Source of the DNA: Branchiostoma floridae
Lineage: Eukaryota; Chordata; Leptocardii; Amphioxiformes; Branchiostomatidae
Direction of reading: 5' to 3'
Length of the DNA stretch: 64,000 bases
NCBI RefSeq assembly: GCF_000003815.2
Contig: NC_049984.1
Span: 797,004-861,003 of the forward strand
The translations under genes and the position numbers were made by a program. Shown in pieces: positions 54,425 through 64,000 of this stretch. The notes under the pieces were generated by a model. It was not told where the DNA came from, did not search any database, and saw only the letters and a list, made by a program, of their open reading frames with translations. Within the stretch, counting starts at the first letter, position 1. The number at the start of each line of letters is the position of its first letter.

Positions 54425-54655
54425 CTGGACATGGTAAAAGTATGTCGAGAAGAGATCGTCCGCAGAGTTAAAAACCTTTTCACAGATAGAGATACAACAG
54501 TCGTCCTTAGCTTCAGATCAAGGAAAATGCAGAAAATGAGCTCAAAATTTCTCTATCTGGACCTCCCTTGCAACGGCTTGCACCTTTCGTGCACTGTTGA
54601 AAATATGTTGGGGTCGTGGGTTGACCCTTATATTAACAAGTGGTATATGGGTTAA
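54425..54655 (+). other. Open frame emerging from a gap, unrecognised
   Basis: A frame open from the right edge of the 437-base gap runs 76 codons, including VCREEIVRRVKNLFTDRDTT and ending INKWYMG. The basic helical start looks protein-like, but no family is recognised. It may be the tail of a transposon protein hidden in the gap. Confidence 0.25.
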
Positions 54656-55349
54656 TCCTCAACCACTGTAGCATTGTTTACCTGTTGGAAACTAGATAGT
54701 GACTACAAAGGCACAGGGTCTCTGACAATGGGATTGGGAGAAAGGAAAGTAGTTTGCAGTAATCATGCACTTGCTTACATGTATGTTTTCCTTGTGGTAA
54801 TGCTTGAATTTGGTCTCAGGAACAATTTACTACCATGGTCCTCTTAGAAACCCCAGGAGTCTGCAGGTTTGAAATGGAGACAGTACCAGCCTGCAGCTGG
54901 CATGGGTTTGTTTACATTATGGTTGATGGTTACCAGATGAAAAATGTTTATTGTTATACTCTTTTGAATTGTGGAAGCAAACATGCATGTTAGGGATTTT
55001 GATTATGTGTATACAGTATAGACTAGCTAGATAGTGTTTAGTGTCAGATAAATACATATAATTGTTTAATTCTTTCAATGGTTTCCTCAGACAGGAACCA
55101 CTATTGTGCCCCATCAAACACATTGTAAATGCATTTTAGTTCGCGGTAGCGGGGTGGGGTGGGGTTGATGGCTTTTCGTGGTGGTCTAAAGTGCGTGGTA
55201 GCACCTGAGGTCACCAAAGGTCAAATTATTTCCTAACACAAATAAAAGGTGGAGCAGAACTAATTGCCCTGACAGGAAAGGGCTGCATCACAGTTCCCAG
55301 TAATTGGAGATGCCTTGAATTCACAAGTTTGGGTGACTCTGTGTAACAC
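54656..55349. other. Intergenic DNA with a MITE fragment
   Basis: No gene seen. GTAAATGCATTTTAGTTCGCGG at 55122-55143 and the following bases are a degenerate end of the TACTGTAAATGCA MITE family. Confidence 0.4.
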
Positions 55350-55782
55350 NNNNNNNNNNNNNNNNNNNNNNNNNNNNNNNNNNNNNNNNNNNNNNNNNNN
55401 NNNNNNNNNNNNNNNNNNNNNNNNNNNNNNNNNNNNNNNNNNNNNNNNNNNNNNNNNNNNNNNNNNNNNNNNNNNNNNNNNNNNNNNNNNNNNNNNNNNN
55501 NNNNNNNNNNNNNNNNNNNNNNNNNNNNNNNNNNNNNNNNNNNNNNNNNNNNNNNNNNNNNNNNNNNNNNNNNNNNNNNNNNNNNNNNNNNNNNNNNNNN
55601 NNNNNNNNNNNNNNNNNNNNNNNNNNNNNNNNNNNNNNNNNNNNNNNNNNNNNNNNNNNNNNNNNNNNNNNNNNNNNNNNNNNNNNNNNNNNNNNNNNNN
55701 NNNNNNNNNNNNNNNNNNNNNNNNNNNNNNNNNNNNNNNNNNNNNNNNNNNNNNNNNNNNNNNNNNNNNNNNNNNNNNNNNN

Positions 55783-57985
55783 GTCCAGAAAGAGAGGGCA
55801 CACAGAGTGCTCAATGATGTGACAGAGGAGAATAAAGATCGTTTCTCGGGTAAGGCAGATCTTGTGCGTCTGTAATCATTTTCTACGACACCAGTTCCAT
55901 CTTCTTTCATTACATGGCGTTGTGTGCGCGGATACGGTAATATCCCCCTGCACGGGATCGGAGAGACCATGACCAGCATGACCAACCCTCGGACGGCTAC
56001 AAGACTACAAGAGATGACCACCCCGGAGCACAGCCCGTTGCAGTCCAGCATGGCCAACCCGGCACTGACGACTCCAAGGCCACGGAAGATGATTGCTACA
56101 GACCACAACCAGTATCAGTCCGGTGAGAGTGCGCTTTGCATGGTTTTGAGCATTGTAACCTGGCCACCTTGTCCGATTTTGTGTACTGTGATGTAGCTTA
56201 AATTTGGTAGATTATGTAGTTATACCAAGGTAGTTTCCGTTAGACAGCTTAGGTTCTAAAAGTTTGTATAGTTGAATGTAGTAAAAGTTTAGAAAAAAAA
56301 GCCGTGAAGTGTCAAGTGGATTCGTGTGATTTTGAATTTGGCTTTAGGAAGTTCTCTCCCTGATTCGGAAATGATTAAAAAAAAAAAAAAAAAAGATGCT
56401 TATCTATGGCAGTGCGATGTTCCTTGTTGTTCTTTGTGTGGTGAACGGAAAAGTAAGTCAGACTCTGTTCTGCAGTGCACGTGACGTGTATGTTAGCCTT
56501 GTACTAGTTGTAGACAATGATACTTGCAAGTTTTTGGGAGGACTGCTAAAGTTAGGATAGGTCGACAGGAGCTCTACCGACAGCCACGGTTGAGCAGGGG
56601 GTAGGGGAACTCCGCAGACTCCTGGGGTGGGGTAGGTATTGAGCGTGCCTAGTGAGACCTAGCTTTAATTGAGTCCAGGGGTAAACTTGGACAAAAAAAC
56701 ATGATAGTTTTTGGTAGGATTGGGCAGGTTGAAAACAGTTCTTTGTTTCTTGGTAGCTTAGACATTTAGATTGAGTCTCAATGGAAAGACAGATGACAGT
56801 TTCATTGAAGTGAAGAATGTTTCAGTGAGGGTCCTGGGTCCATAAGCCAGTGGGGGGTGGAGCTGACTGCCGGATTGATGTCCGTGGAAAGCCAGACATT
56901 CGGGCAAATGTTGCCGGTTAGCGGGGATGTTTGGGCGTCATGAAGGCTCAGCTGATAGCAAGGTCAGTTAAATCCTACCCCCAGAGCTTAGCTTGTGCTA
57001 GTGATAGACTAGAGACGAACATCTGAAATTAGTGTAGGGTCTAGTGAAGGTAGCAAGACGGTGTGGCCAGGTTGTACGATGCTCTACCTTGCAGGAGATA
57101 AACCCGGACGGTGGCGAAGCGAGAGTCACTTATGGAGGGTGTAAATGGTCCAGACACGGTGGAGGAGACGCCACAAAGGGCACCCCACCTACGAAGGACC
57201 AAGGATTCTACGGGCCTGTGACCTGATCCCGACAAGCCACACCGGCAGCCAATTGGGCAAGGACAGGACACAGCCGCCGTGAGGACAAGGAAGCAAGGGG
57301 AGGACAGAGAGACAACTGGTGCACCTGAGCAGAGCAGACCCTAGAGCAACAACGACGACCGGAGTGATGGTGACCCCAAGATCATGCAGATAATGACCTG
57401 AAAACGGACATTGTACCATAGACTTGATAACTGAACTCTTGATCCATTGACGAGATTTTTGATACAGATTTCATAGTTTCACAGTGTTTCTCCACTCAGA
57501 TCTGTTTGTCATATATCAATCAATATGTCACTGATGTAAACTGACTTATTGCTGTTTTTTTGTTCTTTCATAGTGATAGTTGCTATTGTAAAATGCGGGG
57601 ACGCATTTGTTTCAAAGCAGGGGGATGTAATAGAGCACATATTGACAACATCTGTTTAAATTGATTCTTGCGGGTGGGTTCTTAGAAATCCACAGATTCT
57701 GATAATCACTGATAAACATCTTGTATTTTTGCTGAGGAGTAGATGAGATAAGGAAGAACAAAGAGATGATCACAGTTAATTAATGACCTGTCAAGTACAT
57801 GTGGTAGGAATTAGCCAGAGGATAAAAAGAAGGAACACCAGTGATCAGGGTCAGTCCAGAAAGAGAGGGCACACAGAGACAGTCATGATGTGACAGAGGA
57901 GAATAAAGATCGTTTCTCGGCCACGGCAGATCTTGTGCGTCTGTAATCATTTTCTACGACACCAGTTCCATCTTCTTTCATTACA
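55783..57985 (+). mobile_element. LTR retrotransposon without recognisable gag-pol, left LTR partly in a gap
   Basis: The sequence at 55783-55914 is repeated at 57848-57985. The right LTR (57626-57985, 360 bp) starts TGTAAT and ends ATTACA and is preceded by the purine tract AAAGCAGGGGGA. The left LTR ends at 55914 and is followed directly by TGGCGTTGTGTGCG, a candidate tRNA primer-binding site. The interior of about 1.7 kb has no reverse transcriptase, integrase or protease motif, so it would depend on a relative. The LTR copies differ at several bases, so the insertion is not very recent. The left end lies in the 433-base gap. Confidence 0.72.
57626..57985 (+). repeat. 3' LTR
   Basis: Bounded by TGTAAT and ATTACA, just after the polypurine tract. 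Within it AATAAAG (about 57902) is a candidate polyadenylation signal, with the TTTCTACGACACC ending shared with the left copy. Confidence 0.75.
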
Positions 57986-59505
57986 CTTGCATACTTGAAT
58001 CTCCAACAAGTCTAAACCCCTAATTGGAAATTCAGGAAAATCTATTTGGTTTAAGCCCACTTACGTCTAAAGCAAGGTGATTTCACTACTGAGTGTGAAG
58101 AGGGCAAACTGTGCCCATCACACTTCTTAGATTGACTATAAGTTCAGACATATATACCTTACTAGTGGCTGTACTAGGCCAGTCACATGACTCAGCCCTA
58201 GGTATGTCACATGATACAGGCCTGGCCAGGCTGTATACAAGTAACAGAGCAGGGGGGCTAGGTACCTGGAAGGGGTTTCATGCAGCCTGTACATGGGCTT
58301 TCTATAGATACAGCTATTAGGTACAGGTACTGCAAGGTTTGACTAAGTATGCATAATACAGAAAAAAGAAACAGGCATCATTGACACAGATAGTATGACC
58401 CACCCCTCTACACTGACCTACATCTGTCACCATTGGTGTCTGGACTTGAGGATCTCCCTAATTCCCCAATTACATGGCTCATCTGGCAGAACTAACTTAA
58501 ACAAACACAGGATACTTCTCTGACTACAGGAGGTAATGTCTGTACTTAGCTGATCATTCCTGGTGCTTCTGTGACCAGGGTGTTGTAGGTCTTCAACTTG
58601 GTCTGTCTGGACAGTTGTTTGCAACGCCAGACTCAGTCAAGCAAGGAAAATGCTGCTGAGGCTATACCTATCATGGTCTAATTTACAGTCTGATGTGAAG
58701 CACTGGACAAGTACTCCTGAGGCATAATGTGGCGTGACCACCCCCACATTAGCAGCCCTGGAACATGAGCAGCCCTGGAACTAGGCAAACTGGATGGCAC
58801 CCCTTGTTATGCCAATCACTGCAATACCCTGTGGATTTAACACTGCCTCTGTCAAACTAGACCTTTATCTCAGTCAAACTAGACTTTCATGTTGAACTTT
58901 CAGTTCATTATCAATCATTGGTTTAGAATAAAGACAACAACGTATACAGGCCTATACAATTCAATCAGAGATATTCTATCCACAATGCCCTGGCAGTGCA
59001 TGGATAATTGATTTTTCACCCTTAATCAGCTGCAGAGATAAGGATAAGAGCCTGTTGACCATCAGCTCAGCCCAGCTCTCCTCCTAGGGTGATTGATTAC
59101 CAAGAATCACAACAGGCACACATAAGATTCACTGTCTCTAACTGGCGAAAAGGAAAGTTGTCCGTTGTATGTCCTCTTAAACAAACATTAGAACCTCTCT
59201 GACTGGGTAAAAAAGGCAGGATACACACAGGAAATAGCTCTTTTTTTGCCTGGTGTGTTTCTCCTGCATTTCTCCTCTGCTTCATCTGTATGACTGAGCT
59301 TTGGAAGGGAAGCTATCAGCCAATCATGTTACGTATTACCATGGCTTTGTTTGCTCACCATGCCGACGCCCGATCCCCAACTGCTGACTGCTCATATAAG
59401 GGCAAGCTCATTAATATTCATAAGAAAGGCACCCCTAATAACCGAATACTGTGGCTGAGTTGTCAGGGGTGATATCATAGGCTTTGCTGTGATTGTCAAC
59501 CCTGA
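57986..59505. other. Intergenic DNA, no gene seen
   Basis: No convincing exon or RNA gene. Several short frames exist on both strands without recognisable motifs. Confidence 0.35.
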
Positions 59506-60041
59506 GTGTGAGGGTGAAAAAAATGTAACGCTCACATATATCCTTTTTGTTGTAGAGCCTCTTTAACCCTCCAAAAATTGTTAAATTTGCGCTGTAAAAA
59601 GACACAACATCTACAGCTATGGCGGCTATTACTCCCGAAGTCTCGCAACTTGTTCCAGCCAAGTTGCTCGTGTCATGCCATTTAACGGGGTTTGGGGTTT
59701 CACGCAACTCTGGCGAGAACTAGGTCACTCCGTGATCATGATGGACTGACAGTCACCGAAAATTTGCAGGTATGTGTACCTACCTGTCAAAACTAGTCAG
59801 TGATTGATGAAAAATTCTACTAACTGTTTACATACGTGACTAATGAATCTCTTCAACCCAACATCAAGGTACACTGTATGACATGTCCAGTACATAGTAG
59901 AAAATAGTCAACATCGAAACTGAATATCAGTTCAAACTCTCAAAAAGCATCTTTCACCACTTTATTTCCCATCATAAAACAAAAGGCACTTTTTCTTATT
60001 GTACCATCCCCAGATATCAGACTGAAAAATCACCTTAGACT

Positions 60042-60104
60042 TAGCCTGGTGTCCAGCCGTAATATAGTTCCCGAGTCTCTTCTTTCCGGCTGGATACCAG
60101 GCTA
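60042..60104. mobile_element. 63-bp MITE hairpin with 9-bp target duplication
   Basis: TAGCCTGGTGTCCAGCCG and its inverted partner CGGCTGGATACCAGGCTA bound a 63-bp element. CCTTAGACT lies on both sides (60033-60041 and 60105-60113). The second copy at 63136-63198 has the same flanks, so the insertion is older than the segmental duplication. Confidence 0.85.
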
Positions 60105-60358
60105 CCTTAGACTCCTCTTAGTTAAACAAAGAAACACAGAACTGTACAATAAGAGAAATTTTTTGAGAAATACTTATAAGTAATGTGAAAATGGCTCAGC
60201 CCCTTAAATCCTCAGCTCCATGCAGAGATAACAAAAATAGTTCTTTTCACTATATATAAGTATCAAACTTTCACCAGACTCGTCCATAAGTATAAAAATA
60301 TGTACAACAGCTATGGGTGATTTATCCCTTCATCATCATCATCCTTATGGTCCTAATA

Positions 60359-60500
60359 TTACTATATACACCTGTTACACATACAGAATCTGATATTACT
60401 ATATATACACCAGTAGACACATACAGAATCTAATATTCCTATACATACACCAGTAGACACATACAGAATCTAATATACTCCAGAGTAGACACATACTATT
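60359..60500. repeat. Tandem repeat of about 38 bp
   Basis: Three to four diverged units contain ACACATACAGAATCTAATAT and ACACCAGTAGAC. The corresponding place in copy 2 of the segmental duplication (63450-63505) has fewer units. Confidence 0.85.
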
Positions 60501-60984
60501 AAATCTAATATTCCTACACTGGTTTATATGATTGTATATCTTATAAGCCATGTTATCAACATGCAACATTTGGTCTGACTCAAACCAACTCAGCATCACA
60601 GAAAATCAGGTTTATAACATGGCTAAACAGTTACACCACCAAATAGAAGCGTTACCACTACATGTATACAACAAGGCATTATAACCATCACAAGTACATT
60701 GTAATATACAACTGTAGATGGCATTAGGCAAAAAGACATGCATAGGCAGAATCTAGCAGATTGCTCTCTGGAACCATTCTCTGATATGTGAAGGTCAGGA
60801 ATCTACTGAAGTTTCCCCAATGATGGGCTGTCCTAGTAGAGATTTAGCTCAGACTTTTTAGGAATGGCTGACAAAATAGAAAGCCTAAGAAAAATGCCAT
60901 TGAAAGCAAGCCAGAGCCTCATTTTTGCTTGGAGAGTAGAATCATTGGCCTATGGTATGAGCAGTCTAGGTATATTCTGGGCTC

Positions 60985-61510
60985 ACGTTCTGGGTGCAGA
61001 GTAGGGTGGGGGGTCACATCGTGGGTGCAGAGTAGGGTGGGGGGCTCATGATCTGGAAGCAGAGTAGGGGGTGGGGGTATCAGGTTCTGGATGCAGAGTA
61101 GGGGGTGGGGGGATCACCTTCTGGATGCAGAGGTGGGGGGATCACATTCTGGATGCAGAGTAGGGTGGGGGGGTCACGTTCTGGGTGCAGAGTAGGGTGG
61201 GGGGTCACATCGTGGGTGTAGAGTAGGGTGGGGGGCTCATGATCTGGAAGCAGAGTAGGGGGTGGGGGTATCAGGTTCTGGATGCAGAGTAGGGGGTGGG
61301 GGGATCACCTTCTGGATGCAGAGGTGGGGGGATCACATTCTGGATGCAGAGTAGGGGGTGGGGGTGGGGGGATCACGTTCTGGATGCAGAGTAGGGGGTG
61401 GGGGTGGGGGGATCACATTCTGGGTGCAGAGTAGGGTGGGGGGCTCACGTTCTGGCTGCAGAGTAGGGTGGGGGGATCACGTTCTGGGTGCAGAGTAGGG
61501 TGGGGGGTTC
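60985..61510. repeat. Minisatellite grown from the last codons and stop of the membrane-protein gene
   Basis: About 14 units of 33-38 bp built on TTCTGGGTGCAGAGTAGGGT plus a G-rich tract. A higher-order block of about 190 bp (60988-61166) is repeated at 61177-61350. Read on the - strand, each unit resembles the codons for PPPYSAPRT and the stop in the final coding exon (61477-61542), so the array is an expansion of the gene's own 3' end. Confidence 0.9.
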
Positions 61511-62000
61511 TCTGCTGTGTAGGCCGGTGGAGCGGTGGCCATCTGGAAGACAGGAGACAAATAACTGTTACTAATATATCAGGTGACAGCATTCAATGAG
61601 ACAATTCTGATGTACTTTGGAGAGGGGTAAACGTAAAAACAGCTGATGAGCCACATTGCAGGCTTAATCAGAGTTATTCAATGCAAATAAATAGAGAAAT
61701 GCTTTGAAGAACAATTCAGCTCTGCCCTGTTAGTCCCCAACACAGAAATGAAGGACGGTACAACTTGAACTCACCGTGCTGAAGTCCTTGGCCTGGTACG
61801 GGTTCTGGTACGGGGGCGGTGCGGACGGTTGGGCGGGGCTGGGGTGTACGGGGTACGTGTAGGCTGTGGCGTCCGCAGCGTGGTACGTGTTGTTAGCGCC
61901 CCCTTGCAGCCGGACGTAGCCCTGCCGCTTGTTCCGCCCGCACAGCCAGCAGATCAAGATGATCACTTTCACCACAACAATCAGGATGATCAAAGCAATG
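61477..62000 (-). CDS. Single-pass membrane protein of the Shisa/CYYR1/WBP1 type, 3' part
   Basis: Two exons: 62000-61775 and 61542-61477 (TGA at 61477-61479), joined in phase. The first encodes a transmembrane helix (ALIILIVVVKVIILICWLCG), then a basic stop-transfer NKRQ. A cytoplasmic tail rich in Pro, Tyr and Ala with PPPYQNPY follows. The second encodes MATAPPAYTAENPPPYSAPR and the stop, with another PPPY motif. Such tails in Shisa, CYYR1, WBP1 and VOPP1-like proteins bind WW domains of ubiquitin ligases and adaptors; that is family knowledge. The Cys-rich extracellular domain expected upstream is not visible, probably past the gap at 62457-62556 or outside the window. The exact family member is undecided. 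Confidence 0.65.
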
Positions 62001-62456
62001 CTGGAACAAAGGTTACAGGTGTCAGTAACTTTCACTCTCACACAACACTAGCGCAATGCTGGAACAAAGGTTACAGGTGTCACAAACTTTCACTTTCACA
62101 CAACACTAGCGCAGTGCTGAAACAAAGGTTACAGGTGTCGGTAACTTTCACTCTCACACAACACTAGCGCAATGCTGGAACAAAGGTTACAGGTGTCAGT
62201 AACTTTCACACAACACTAGCGCAGTGCTGGAACAAAGGTTACAGGTGTCAGTAACTTTCACTCTCACACAACACTAGCGCAATGCTGGAACAAAGGTTAC
62301 AGGTGTCACAAACTTTCACTCTCACACAACACTAGCGCAATGCTGGAACAAAGGTTACAGGTGTCAGTAACTTTCACTCTCACACAACACTAGCGCAATG
62401 CTGGAACAAAGTGTTACAGGGTGTCACAAACTTTCACACAACACTAGCGCAGTGCG
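62001..62456. repeat. 58-bp intronic minisatellite containing a copied splice acceptor
   Basis: Eight units start at about 62001, 62059, 62117, 62175, 62227, 62285, 62343 and 62401, spaced 58 bp with one of 52 bp. Each unit has CTGGAACAAAGGTTACAGGT. On the - strand this includes CTTTGTTCCAG followed by CATTGC, the same as the real acceptor of the exon ending at 62000. The array is cut by the 100-base gap. Confidence 0.92.
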
Positions 62457-62556
62457 NNNNNNNNNNNNNNNNNNNNNNNNNNNNNNNNNNNNNNNNNNNN
62501 NNNNNNNNNNNNNNNNNNNNNNNNNNNNNNNNNNNNNNNNNNNNNNNNNNNNNNNN

Positions 62557-64000
62557 TGTAACGTAAAATGTATCCTTTTTGTTGTAGAGCATCGTTAACC
62601 CTCCAAAAATTGTTAAATTTGCACTGTAAAAAGACACAATATCTACATGGATTGCTGTCTATGGCAGCTATTGCTCGCAAGTTGTCGCAACTTGATTCAG
62701 ACAAGTTGCTCGTGTCATGCCATTATACATTATTCGGGGTTCCACGCAAGTCTCGACCTAGTTCTCGCAACTCTCGCGAGAACTAGGTCACTCCGTGATC
62801 ATGATGGACTGGCAGTCATCGAAAATTTGGAGGTAATATGTTTGCCTACCTGTCAAAACTAGTCACTGTTTGATAAAAAAATTCTAGTAACTTTACATAC
62901 GTGACTAATGAATCTCTTCAACCCAACATCAAGGTTTGACATGTCCAGTACATAGTAGAAAATCAAGGTTTGACATGTCCAGTACATAGAAAATAGTCAA
63001 CATCGAAACTGAATATCAGTTCAAACTCTCATCAATCATCTTTCACCACTTTATTTCCCATCATGAAACAGAAAAGGCACTTTTTCTTAGTGTACCATCC
63101 CCAGATATCAGACTGAAAAATCACCTTAGACTTAGCCAGGTGTCCAGCTGTAATATAGTTCCCGAGTCTCTTCTTTCCGGCTGGATACCAGGCTACCTTA
63201 GACTCCTCTAAGTTAAACAAAGAAACAGAACTGTACAATAAGAGAAATTTTTTGAGAAATACTTATAAGTAATGTGAAAATGGCTCAGCCCCTTAAATCC
63301 TCAGCTCCAGAGATAACAAAAATAGTTCTTTTCACTATAATATAAGTCTATATAAGATCTATAAATATCAAACTTTCACCAGACGTTTCCACAAGTATAA
63401 AAATATGTACAACAGCTATGGGTGATTTATCCCTTATGGCCCTAATATTACTATATACACCAGTAGACACATACAGAATCTAATATGCTCCAGAGTAGAC
63501 ACATACTATTAAATCTAATATTCCTACACTGGTTTACATGATTGTATATCTAGCCATGTTATTAACATTTGGTCTGACTCAGACCATCTCAGCATCACAG
63601 AAAATCAGGTTTATAACATGGCTAAACAGTTACACCACCAAATAGAAGCGTTACCACTACATGTATACAATAAGGCATTACACAGAACCATCACAAGTAC
63701 ATTGTAATATACAACTGCATATGGCATCGGACAGAAAGACATGCATAGGTAGAATGTAGCAGATAGCTTTCTGGCTGGAACCATTCTCTGATATGTGATG
63801 TCAGGAATTTACTGAAGTTTCCCCAATGATTGTCCTGTCCAAGTAGAAATTAGACTTTAGGAATTTTTGGCTGACAAAATAGAAAGCCTAAGAAAAATGG
63901 CATTGAAGCAAGTCAGAGCCTCATTTTTGCTTGGAGAGTAGAATCATTGGCCTATGGTATGAGCAGTCTAGGTATACTCTGGGCTCACGTTCTGGGTGCA
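62557..64000. repeat. Direct segmental duplication, copy 2, continuing past the window
   Basis: Matches 59520-60998 from the first bases after the gap to the window edge, including the 63-bp MITE and its flanks. It suggests that a second copy of the membrane-protein gene, or an unmerged haplotype, lies to the right. Confidence 0.92.

Larger units (their letters stand above)
59520..60998. repeat. Direct segmental duplication, copy 1
   Basis: From the TATCCTTTTTGTTGTAGAGC region to TCTGGGCTCACGTTCTGGG this block matches 62557-64000 in the same orientation, offset about 3.0 kb. Many small indels and substitutions separate the copies. It lies downstream of the - strand membrane-protein gene. Confidence 0.93.

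Noticed and set aside
55315-55875. Open frames running through runs of N
   Set aside because: They are open only because the gap is unread; no protein claim can be made.
63032-63238. - strand frame with a protein-like stretch (KVAWYPAGKKRLGNYITAGH)
   Set aside because: Most of it is the 63-bp MITE hairpin plus flanks; in copy 1 of the duplication the frame is broken.

Overview
The window reads as intron-rich, transposon-laden animal genomic DNA, most likely from a cephalochordate (lancelet, Branchiostoma-like). The basis is small GT-AG exons separated by AT-rich introns, a chordate-type Aurora kinase, TTAGGG-type telomeric sequence, a DIRS retrotransposon with Tnp2-like and BEN-domain genes, and many MITEs. 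The organism is an inference; no search was run. It is a draft assembly with five runs of N (26891-26990, 49797-49896, 53988-54424, 55350-55782, 62457-62556) and one single N near 9196.

Layout. (1) 1-8600, + strand: a complete ten-exon Aurora kinase (346 aa) with a probable promoter near 1330-1460. Its introns hold a TA-flanked MITE, a GT-rich minisatellite, a 1.8 kb hAT-like element and a 22-bp tandem repeat. (2) 8600-19290: no gene seen; MITEs, a hairpin element, and a 2.4 kb satellite (13.0-15.43 kb) built of about 14 units that each carry facing CCCTAA and TTAGGG arms. (3) 19298-36642, - strand: a ten-exon, fully in-frame gene of 818 codons related to CACTA/EnSpm Tnp2 transposases. Its 9 kb third intron is invaded by a DIRS element (about 26.69-31.49 kb), and its last intron by a 640-bp element that has an inverted partner at 43.4-44.25 kb. 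(4) 36.7-40.1 kb: MITEs and degenerate repeats. (5) 40202-53333, + strand: a BEN-domain gene with two candidate 5' ends, an internal duplication of an acidic/Ala-Thr-Ser exon, basic exons and a C-terminal BEN domain. Its long 5' intron region holds six copies of a G-rich motif with the core TACGGACGGGACA. (6) About 55.35-57.99 kb: a pol-less LTR element. (7) 59.5-64 kb: two copies of a 1.5 kb block flanking the 3' end of a - strand single-pass membrane protein gene (Shisa/CYYR1/WBP1-like), whose stop codon and splice acceptor have each been copied into a minisatellite.

There is no operon-like cooperation here; the host genes look unrelated. The mobile elements are layered: retroelement and MITE insertions sit inside introns of the transposase-like gene, which nevertheless keeps its reading frame across ten exons. 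The most interesting items are the telomere-armed satellite with unit lengths that step by exactly 6 bp, the intact transposase-derived gene, the paired elements with a nearly unchanged 60-codon frame, the G-rich motif cluster, and the minisatellites grown from coding and splice-site sequence.
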